Of a stretch of DNA of 7,323 nucleotides, positions 1 to 5,782 are shown piece after piece; positions within the stretch are counted from its first letter, which is position 1, and each line of letters starts with the position of its first letter. The position numbers were made by a program, and so were the translations under genes. This DNA is from Porcipelethomonas sp964621265 (GTDB lineage: Bacteria > Bacillota > Clostridia > Oscillospirales > Ruminococcaceae). The notes beneath the pieces were generated by a model that did no database searches, had not been told where the DNA came from, and saw only the letters and a program-made list of their open reading frames with translations. Where the stretch lies: positions 1 through 7,323 of the forward strand of contig CAZULQ010000061.1 of assembly GCA_964621265.1 (NCBI GenBank), written 5' to 3'.

Positions 1-21
1 CAATTATAATAAAATATAAAA

Positions 22-49
22 TACTCTATATATTATTATATATAGAGTA
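22..49. repeat. AT-rich inverted repeat (possible weak hairpin)
   Basis: A perfect 12-base inverted repeat (22-33 with 38-49) flanks a 4-base loop; apart from the outer CTCT/AGAG the arms are alternating T and A. On the minus strand it is followed by a T-rich stretch, and on the plus strand a run of six T follows some 12 bases later, so it could be a weak terminator in either direction. It lies beyond the better terminator at 136-173. The rest of 1-135 is AT-rich and holds no gene I can support. The function is unknown. Confidence 0.45.
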
Positions 50-130
50 AGAGTGTATTTGTTTTTTATAATAAAACTGGGATAATTTTATAATATATAT
101 ACTACCTCTAAAGTCAGAAATACAACTCAA

Positions 131-173
131 AACACAAAAACAGAATCACCACTTTACTGGTAATTCTGTTTTT
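131..173 (-). terminator. Intrinsic terminator of the oxidoreductase unit
   Basis: Arms 136-150 and 159-173 form a 15-pair stem with an 8-base loop, starting 25 bases past the stop of the FAD/Rieske gene. The only plus-strand mismatch (C147 against A162) becomes a G-U wobble in minus-strand RNA, so the hairpin is continuous only in the direction of the upstream gene. On the minus strand the stem runs into TTTTTGTGTT, a usable U-tract. The plus-strand form also ends in T, so some bidirectional action is possible. Confidence 0.8.
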
Positions 174-198
174 CTGTATAGTAACACATTTCCATACC

Positions 199-1488
199 TT
201 ACTTTCCATTAGCCGGATTATCAAGTACTCTTCCGTTTTCATCGAAACGTGAACCATGACAAGCACAGTCCCAGGAATGCTCGGCACTGTTCCATTTTAG
301 TGCACAGCCTAAATGAGGGCATCTTCTTCCCGAAAACGACAACAGATTTTTTACTGCTTCAAAGCTGTTTAACAGCAATTGCGGTTTCAGCATACTCCTT
401 GACGTACTGAATATATCTGAAAAATCATTTTTCTTATCAAGTATCATGTCTGACAAAAGCTCTGCTGCAACCATCGCTCCGGTCATTCCCCATTTATTAA
501 AGCCTGACGCAGTATAAAGCTGAGATGTTCTGTCAGAATACTTCCCGATATATGGCATATCATCAAGGCTCATACAGTCCTGTGCCGCCCAGTAACAATA
601 CTCCCTTGCACTCGGATAATACTGTTTTGCAAAATGGCGGAGTTCTGTCCAGTTACCGCCTTTTTTTCCTGTGCGATGACCACCTCCTCCGAGCAGGAGG
701 TACTCTTTATAATTCCGAAACGAAACCCCTGTTTGACTATCATCAACGTACATACCGTTTAAGTCAGGTGCATTTTCCAAAGCAATCACATATGAACGAT
801 GCTGATAAAGCTTTAAAAAGTAACTTCCATGCTTGTTAATAAAAGGAAAATGAGTTGTTACAACTACAGATTTTGCTGATATGCTTCCGCAATCAGTAAC
901 AACCGTATTTCCAATCATCTCCTTGACAAAGGTATTCTCATATACAGGCAGGTCTTTTACAATTGCCGAAAGAAATCTTAGCGGATGAAACTGAGCCTGT
1001 ACTGGAAATTTCACAGCTCCGGCTGTATTAAACGGAATCGGGAGTTTCTCAGCAAATTCAGCCTTATAACCAATTTTCTCGAGAGCAGCAAGTTCATCTT
1101 CAAGCTTTTGTCTGTCTGCAACAGAATAAACATAATTATCCTTTTTCTCATAATCGCAGTCAATATTACTGCAAAGCTGAGAATATCTTTCAAAAGCATT
1201 GCGCTGTGCCATAAGATACTTACGGGCTGTTTCGCTGCCTTCTTTTTTAAGCAGCTTATTGTAAATGAGCCCATGCTGGAAAGTGATTTTTGCAGTAGTT
1301 CGGGCAGTTGTCCCCTGACAAATTCTGCCCTTTTCTACCAGTATACATTCTACTCCGCTTTGCTTAAGAAAATAAGCTGTCAGAATACCAGCAATACCTC
1401 CGCCGATAATCAGTACATCAGTTTTAGTATCACCATTAAGTCTCGGAAAAGATGGTAGACTGGCTGTTTTCTGCCATATTGATTTCAT
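199..1488 (-). CDS. FAD-dependent oxidoreductase with C-terminal Rieske-type [2Fe-2S] segment (YhfW-like)
   Basis: This 429-residue protein belongs to the DAO/DadA-like FAD oxidoreductases fused to a Rieske motif, the type represented by Bacillus subtilis YhfW; the substrate is unknown for the family. A Rossmann dinucleotide-binding motif GGGIAG (about residues 29-34) is followed by an acidic residue closing the second strand (E52), as expected for FAD ribose binding. A second FAD-contact region near the end of the FAD domain reads YTASGFNKWGMTGA. The Rieske motifs are at the C-terminus: CPHLGC (C390, H392, C395) and CACHGS (C408, C410, H411), giving the two Cys and two His ligands plus the two extra Cys that normally form a disulfide. 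The segment is unusually short, starting almost directly at box 1 and ending 18 residues after the last ligand. No signal peptide or membrane segment is seen, so it is probably cytoplasmic. The start is supported by AAGGAGTG just upstream. It follows the small 94-residue gene by 19 bases and is probably cotranscribed with it. Confidence 0.9.
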   Translation of the reverse strand: MKSIWQKTASLPSFPRLNGDTKTDVLIIGGGIAGILTAYFLKQSGVECILVEKGRICQGTTARTTAKITFQHGLIYNKLLKKEGSETARKYLMAQRNAFERYSQLCSNIDCDYEKKDNYVYSVADRQKLEDELAALEKIGYKAEFAEKLPIPFNTAGAVKFPVQAQFHPLRFLSAIVKDLPVYENTFVKEMIGNTVVTDCGSISAKSVVVTTHFPFINKHGSYFLKLYQHRSYVIALENAPDLNGMYVDDSQTGVSFRNYKEYLLLGGGGHRTGKKGGNWTELRHFAKQYYPSAREYCYWAAQDCMSLDDMPYIGKYSDRTSQLYTASGFNKWGMTGAMVAAELLSDMILDKKNDFSDIFSTSRSMLKPQLLLNSFEAVKNLLSFSGRRCPHLGCALKWNSAEHSWDCACHGSRFDENGRVLDNPANGK

Positions 1489-1507
1489 AAAAGCACTCCT
1501 TCTGATA

Positions 1508-1792
1508 TCACAAATCCTGCAAATCAGCAGCAGTTATATCGTTTTCAACATTATCCCTTGCAAGATCGTTATCTATAACCGGATATACGGTTGATACAGG
1601 CTTTTTATGAGCTGAATCCATACTTTTGATATTATCCACATATCTGCGCATTTCACTCTTTGATGTAACAGAATGTGTTCCATCTATAATTTGCTGTTTT
1701 TCAGCTTCTGAAAGTACCGCAAAATTTCCCATCGCTTCAGGATTCATAGCAAGTGCCATGCCAAATCCAACAGGCATATCTGATTTTTTCAT
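1508..1792 (-). CDS. Small uncharacterised protein, 94 residues
   Basis: I do not recognise a function. The first 55 residues or so look like a compact helical domain: an N-terminal GFGMALAMNPEAM, then FAVLSEAEKQQII and a basic/polar stretch ending near RRYVDNI. This pattern (short repeats of Ala/Met, then 'LS-x-AEKQ', then a helix) resembles small conserved Firmicute proteins and, loosely, the C-terminal helical part of YdeI/OmpD-associated proteins; that link is a guess from layout. The last 35 residues are polar and acidic (ending DITAADLQDL) and look disordered. There is no signal peptide, membrane segment or cysteine. The start is supported by GGAGGT (1799-1804) six bases upstream of ATG. 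It is the first gene of a two-gene unit with the FAD/Rieske oxidoreductase, which suggests a shared role but does not prove one. Confidence 0.8.
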   Translation of the reverse strand: MKKSDMPVGFGMALAMNPEAMGNFAVLSEAEKQQIIDGTHSVTSKSEMRRYVDNIKSMDSAHKKPVSTVYPVIDNDLARDNVENDITAADLQDL

Positions 1793-1844
1793 TTTAAAAC
1801 CTCCATTTTATGATAGTATTAGTATTTCATAAATTTGTGGAGAT

Positions 1845-1873
1845 ATTATAAGCTGATATCAGATATAACAGAA
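1845..1873 (-). promoter_or_regulatory. Putative promoter of the small-protein/oxidoreductase unit
   Basis: Read on the minus strand, a perfect -10 box TATAAT (1845-1850) stands 17 bases from a poor -35 box TTCTGT (1868-1873). It lies between the gal terminator and the small gene and would give a leader of roughly 45 bases. A perfect 10-base palindrome CTGATATCAG (1853-1862) sits in the spacer and could be an operator. A weaker alternative promoter is TTTAGA (1903-1908) with TATGCT (1881-1886), spacer 16. None of this is proven. Confidence 0.45.
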
Positions 1874-1918
1874 TTTTTAAAGCATACAGATGTTATGACA
1901 AGTCTAAAGCGATGAAGT

Positions 1919-1952
1919 AAAAAAGGGCGCCTGTTCAAAAGAACAGGCGCCT
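1919..1952 (-). terminator. Strong intrinsic terminator of the lac-gal operon
   Basis: A GC-rich stem of 11 perfect pairs (1926-1936 with 1941-1951), extended by a further pairing at 1925/1952, closes a 4-base loop. On the minus strand it is followed directly by TTTTTT (1919-1924). It begins 23 bases after the galT stop. The plus strand has no T-run after the hairpin, so it works for minus-strand transcription only. It cleanly separates the gal operon from the next unit. Confidence 0.93.
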
Positions 1953-1975
1953 CATATTGTCCAACATATTTATTT

Positions 1976-3466
1976 TCATATAGTATCAACAAATCTCAGA
2001 AATGCCTTTTTGCCCTCATCATTTCTCTTGAACACACCAGCATCCTCAAGAACTTCCAGAAAGACTTTACCAATTTCCTGTTCCAGAATTGCTCTCGCAT
2101 TTTCTTTGCTGAAATCGGGATAACGCTTCAAAATATCCTCCGCCCATTGCGCGTGCTGTGTCAGTTCAGGGTAGTTATAAAGGTTCTCCTTATTAAGCAT
2201 TGCCGTTTCAAGCATATCTATTTCCTTTGCAAGTCTTGCAGGAAGCACAGCAAGTCCCATAACCTCAATCAGACCGATGTTTTCTTTCTTGATATGATGA
2301 AGCGACGGATTTGGATGATATACGCCAAGAGGACGTTCCTCTGTCGTGATATTGTTTCTGAGTACGAGGTCGCACTCGTAAACATTGCTGTTTTTTCTTG
2401 CAATAGGAGTAATTGTGTTGTGCGGTTCTCCATCTGTTTCAGCAAAGATGAACACGCCTTCATCGGAGTAACCTCTCCATTTTGCAAGAATATCAGCACA
2501 GCATTCCGACAGCTGCCTTCTGTCCTCGGACGCAACACGGATAACCGACATAGGCCATTTCACAATCCCTGCTTTTACAGCTGGGTAAGCCTTTATTTCA
2601 AACTCGGTTTCAATGGGTGCTTTTGCCATTGCAAAGGTGTAATTTCCGCCCTGAAAATGCTCGTGGCTTAAAATTGAGCCGCCGACAATCGGCAAATCCG
2701 CATTTGAGCCTACAAAATAGTGCGGAAGATAATCCACAATATCAAACAGCTTTTCAAACACCGCATCATCAATTTTCATCGGAATATGTTTTTCGTTGAA
2801 AACAATGCAATGTTCGTTGTAATAACCGTAAGGCGAATACTGCAACTGCCATTTTTCATTGTTCACGGTTAAAGGAACGGGACGAAGATTCTGTCTTGCA
2901 GGGTGCGCCAAGTGTCCTGCAAAGCCTGCGTTTTCGGGACAAAGCTGACATTTCGGATAGACTGACGCGGTCTGCGTTTTTGCCGCAGCAATGTCACGGG
3001 GGTCTTTTTCGGGCTTGGAGCAATTTATTGTAATGTCAAGCCTGCCGTACTCGCAGTCATAAGTCCATTTCAGGTCTTTCTCAATTCGTCCTGCACGGAC
3101 ATAATTCAGATTTTTGCTGAAGTCAAAATACCAATCGGTAGCTTCCTTTGGATTTACTGCATAACGCTTATTGAACTCAGCAACAACTTCTCTTGGCATA
3201 GGAGTCAGAATACCCATAAGCTTTGTGTCAAACAGGTCACGGGAATTTGCGGTGTCCTGGATAATGCCGTTTTCACAGGCATATTCAATCACAGGCGCAA
3301 GTATTTCGTCAATCGCCTCATCGCAGTATTCAGCGTTGCTGTCTTTCCAGTCGGAAAGCTTTAAGGCATCCATAAGCTGATTGCGGACAACATAGACATC
3401 GTCGTTTGTGATAAGTTCATTTTTTATGGAATAATCAATAAGTTTTTGTATGGCGCTGTAAATCAT
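1976..3466 (-). CDS. galT: Galactose-1-phosphate uridylyltransferase, class II (UDP-glucose--hexose-1-phosphate uridylyltransferase)
   Basis: This enzyme exchanges UMP between UDP-glucose and galactose-1-phosphate, giving UDP-galactose and glucose-1-phosphate, the middle step of the Leloir pathway in the cytoplasm. The 496-residue length and the N-terminal helical extension are typical of the Firmicute class II family, not of the roughly 350-residue class I enzyme of E. coli. The active-site segment GGSILSHEHFQGG (about 262-274) holds the family's HxH pair, H268 and H270; a histidine of this motif forms the uridylyl-enzyme intermediate in GalT enzymes. A CxxC pair (C173, C176, in YPKCQLCPENAG) may bind a metal as in class I GalT, but this is inference. 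The frame is intact throughout. It starts 12 bases after the galE stop with the ribosome site GAGGTGA in the gap, and is the last gene of the operon. Confidence 0.97.
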   Translation of the reverse strand: MIYSAIQKLIDYSIKNELITNDDVYVVRNQLMDALKLSDWKDSNAEYCDEAIDEILAPVIEYACENGIIQDTANSRDLFDTKLMGILTPMPREVVAEFNKRYAVNPKEATDWYFDFSKNLNYVRAGRIEKDLKWTYDCEYGRLDITINCSKPEKDPRDIAAAKTQTASVYPKCQLCPENAGFAGHLAHPARQNLRPVPLTVNNEKWQLQYSPYGYYNEHCIVFNEKHIPMKIDDAVFEKLFDIVDYLPHYFVGSNADLPIVGGSILSHEHFQGGNYTFAMAKAPIETEFEIKAYPAVKAGIVKWPMSVIRVASEDRRQLSECCADILAKWRGYSDEGVFIFAETDGEPHNTITPIARKNSNVYECDLVLRNNITTEERPLGVYHPNPSLHHIKKENIGLIEVMGLAVLPARLAKEIDMLETAMLNKENLYNYPELTQHAQWAEDILKRYPDFSKENARAILEQEIGKVFLEVLEDAGVFKRNDEGKKAFLRFVDTI

Positions 3467-3478
3467 AAAATCACCTCA

Positions 3479-4468
3479 TCATTCGTCATATCCATTTGGA
3501 TGTATTTTGTGCCATTTCCACGCACTTGATATAATTTCCTCCAGACTGTCGTGAACAGGTTTCCAACCGAGAATTGTTTTTGCCTTTTCGCTGGATGCAA
3601 CAAGTCTTGCCGGATCACCTGCTCGTCTTGGGGTTTCTGTTGCAGGAATTGGATGTCCTGTAACCTTTCTTGCAGTTTCAATTACCTCACGAACAGAATA
3701 TCCCACTCCGTTACCAAGATTGAAAATATCGCTCTCTCCCCCATTTATAAGATACTGTACAGCAAGAATATGAGCCTGTGCAAGGTCGGTTACGTGAATA
3801 TAATCACGAATACAAGTGCCATCTGGGGTATCATAGTCAATTCCGTAAATTGAGATTGTTTCACGCTTGCTATTAGGCACTTGCAGAATAAGAGGAATGA
3901 GATGACTTTCTGGGTTGTGTGCTTCACCGATATAGCCACTTTCGTCAGCACCGCAGGCATTGAAATAGCGAAGTGAAACATATTTCAGATTGTGAGCCTT
4001 AGCTGTCCACTTGAACATTTTCTCCATAGCAAGCTTTGTTTCACCATATGGATTTGTTGGACAGGTACGGTCACTTTCGAGAATAGGAATATTTTCAGGT
4101 TCACCATATGTAGCTGCTGTTGATGAAAATACAATTTTATCTACATTATTTTTCACCATCGCATCAAGAAGCACTTTAGTGCCATAAAGATTGTTGTCGT
4201 AATATTTCAGCGGATTTGTAACGCTCTCGCCAACGAGGGAGTAAGCCGCAAAGTGAATTACAGCGTCGATTTTCTCCTGCTGAAAAAGCTTGTTGAGGAA
4301 GTCAAAATCACGGAGGTCGCCTTCATAGAATTTTGCCCCTTCGGGAATCGCCTTACGATATCCTGTAACAAGATTATCTGCTATAACAACTTCGTTTCCT
4401 GCTTTTACAAGCTCAAGTGAGGTATGTGAGCCGATATAGCCTGCTCCGCCAAGTACCAGAATACGCAT
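3479..4468 (-). CDS. galE: UDP-glucose 4-epimerase
   Basis: GalE interconverts UDP-galactose and UDP-glucose with a bound NAD, regenerating the UDP-glucose used by GalT; it also supplies UDP-galactose for surface sugars when no galactose is imported. The 329-residue protein is close to the usual length (E. coli 338) and is a short-chain dehydrogenase-type fold. The NAD-binding motif GGAGYIGSH is at residues 7-15. The catalytic pair is Y141 and K145 (YGETK), with the Ser/Thr position at T117 in FSSTAATYG. The DNL motif (31-33) after the second strand is as expected. ATG at 4466-4468 is chosen because the Rossmann motif follows it at once and AAAGGAGG lies upstream; a frame extension to 4531 lies wholly within galK. 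The gap to the galK stop is 2 bases and that to galT is 12 bases, so this is tight operon packing. The frame is intact. Confidence 0.97.
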   Translation of the reverse strand: MRILVLGGAGYIGSHTSLELVKAGNEVVIADNLVTGYRKAIPEGAKFYEGDLRDFDFLNKLFQQEKIDAVIHFAAYSLVGESVTNPLKYYDNNLYGTKVLLDAMVKNNVDKIVFSSTAATYGEPENIPILESDRTCPTNPYGETKLAMEKMFKWTAKAHNLKYVSLRYFNACGADESGYIGEAHNPESHLIPLILQVPNSKRETISIYGIDYDTPDGTCIRDYIHVTDLAQAHILAVQYLINGGESDIFNLGNGVGYSVREVIETARKVTGHPIPATETPRRAGDPARLVASSEKAKTILGWKPVHDSLEEIISSAWKWHKIHPNGYDE

Positions 4469-4470
4469 AT

Positions 4471-5762
4471 TTATGCTTCCTCCTTTATAATTTCTACGCC
4501 GCCAACAGGACGGATTCTCATTTTTGTACATGAATCCTCGCCAAAGATTCTGTTCATTTCTGAAATGTAGCTTTCAGCAAGGTCATTTGGTACAAATGCC
4601 TGAATTGTACCTGCAAAGCCACCGCCATGAACTCTTACAGCTCCGTTATCACCCAAAAGCTTTCTGCTCATCATAATAGCAAGTGGGATAGCCTGTTTTT
4701 CAGGATTGGAGCATGAATAAAGATTCTGGAGAAGATTTGCAGAAGATTCACCCGACTGTCTTACAAGCTCGAGAAAATATCTGATATTATAATCCTTTAA
4801 TGCCTGAGCTTCTGCATGAGCTCGGTTATTTTCCTCAAAAAAGTGTGCAGTACGCAATATTGCTCTGTCAGAATATGTTTCACGAAGCTCAGGAATGGCA
4901 TTATAGAATGATACTTCACTTACATATCTCAGTCTTGCTTGCCGAAACGTGCCGCAATGCTTTCCATTTCATTACGTATTAATGAATAATCATTATTAAG
5001 ATTTATATGATCACTTTTAGTGTCTGTTATGCATAAGCAGTAACCAAATTCTTCAAAGTCAAATTTAAAGCTATCTATTTCAGGCTTATCCTTTTCATAA
5101 AAATCAATGTATACAAGACCACCGACAGATGAAACCATCTGATCCATAAGTCCACTGTTTTTGCCGAAGTATACATTTTCAGAAAACTGACCGATTTTAG
5201 CTATTTCAACTGCTCCTGCTTTATTATCATTATAGCAAGTGTCTATTATTGTACCAATAAGTGTTTCAAATGCTGCAGATGATGAAATACCACTTCCGCT
5301 TTTCACATCAGATGTACAGTAAATGTCAAAACCGCCTATTTCTGCGCCCATATCCATAAATCTTGCCGCAATCCCGCTTACAATTGCGGCTGTACCTTTA
5401 TTTCCTGCCTGCATAGAAATATCATTCAAATTTACTGTGAATTCGTCATAACCCTCAGACTTCACTCGAATTACACCATCATTGTGAAATCCAACAACTG
5501 CAATAATATCAAGGTTTACTGCTGCCGCAAGAATGCATCCGTTCTGATGGTCGGTATGATTGCCGCCGATTTCAGTTCTGCCCGGTGCTGAAAAGATACG
5601 AATGTCATTTCTATCGGGATAAAGCTTTGCAAAGTTTTCTACTGCATCACGATAACGCTGCTTCTGATATTTCAGTTGTTCCTCAGATGTACCGTAAAGA
5701 TTCTCAAAAGTCTTTGAATAATCATTATTTTCAATAGACTGTAAAGTATTAAAAATATTCAT
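4471..5762 (-). pseudogene. galK: Galactokinase, broken by a one-base frameshift
   Basis: Galactokinase (GHMP kinase family) phosphorylates galactose at C1 with ATP, the entry step of the Leloir pathway. The first frame gives 277 residues, with the sugar-binding motif GRTEIGGNHTDHQNG (61-75), the ATP-binding loop SGSGISSSAA (155-164) and the catalytic-base segment GLMDQMVSS (D207). It stops at TGA 4929-4931. The remainder, from LRYVSEVSFYNAI to the end, continues in the -1 frame and includes the third GHMP motif VHGGGFAGTIQAF. The joined text, FGKQD followed by LRYV, fits galactokinase, and the span of 1292 bases is one short of 431 codons. The simplest lesion is loss of one C (GACCTG to GACTG). 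No slippery heptamer is seen at the junction, so recoding is unlikely; a sequencing error cannot be excluded. The start ATG (5760-5762) has AAAGGAG eight bases upstream and lies 20 bases from the lacZ stop. If the lesion is real, the 277-residue product lacks the C-terminal motif and should be inactive. Confidence 0.93.
4476..4486 (-). promoter_or_regulatory. galE ribosome binding site inside the galK end
   Basis: Minus-strand AAAGGAGGAAG, a near-perfect Shine-Dalgarno sequence with GGAGG ten bases before the galE ATG, lies within the last codons of galK. It fixes the galE start and suggests that galE translation is coupled to ribosomes finishing galK. With the galK frameshift, ribosomes would leave about 460 bases upstream, so this site would have to recruit them unaided. 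Confidence 0.8.
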
Positions 5763-5782
5763 AACATTTGCTCCTTTCAGAA

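Noticed and set aside
985..1458. Plus-strand open frame of 157 codons opposite the FAD/Rieske gene
   Set aside because: It is antisense to a strongly supported protein with FAD and Rieske motifs; its hydrophobic stretches reflect the complementary strand, not a plausible membrane protein.
2147..2671. Plus-strand open frame of 174 codons opposite galT
   Set aside because: It overlaps well-supported galT coding sequence fully, has no family resemblance and no convincing ribosome site; treated as a shadow frame.
4469..4531. A galE start 21 codons upstream of the chosen ATG
   Set aside because: The extra residues lie within galK coding sequence, precede the universal Rossmann start without family support, and the AAAGGAGG site fits the ATG at 4466-4468.
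4471..4857. A separate 128-residue gene at the end of galK
   Set aside because: It is the C-terminal part of galactokinase (third GHMP motif included) and would need a TTG start with no good ribosome site; it is better explained as the downstream half of a frameshifted galK.
4929..4950. Programmed -1 frameshift in galK
   Set aside because: The bases before the TGA (CAAGCAAGAC) contain no slippery X-XXY-YYZ heptamer and I saw no clear downstream stimulatory hairpin; galactokinases are not known for recoding.
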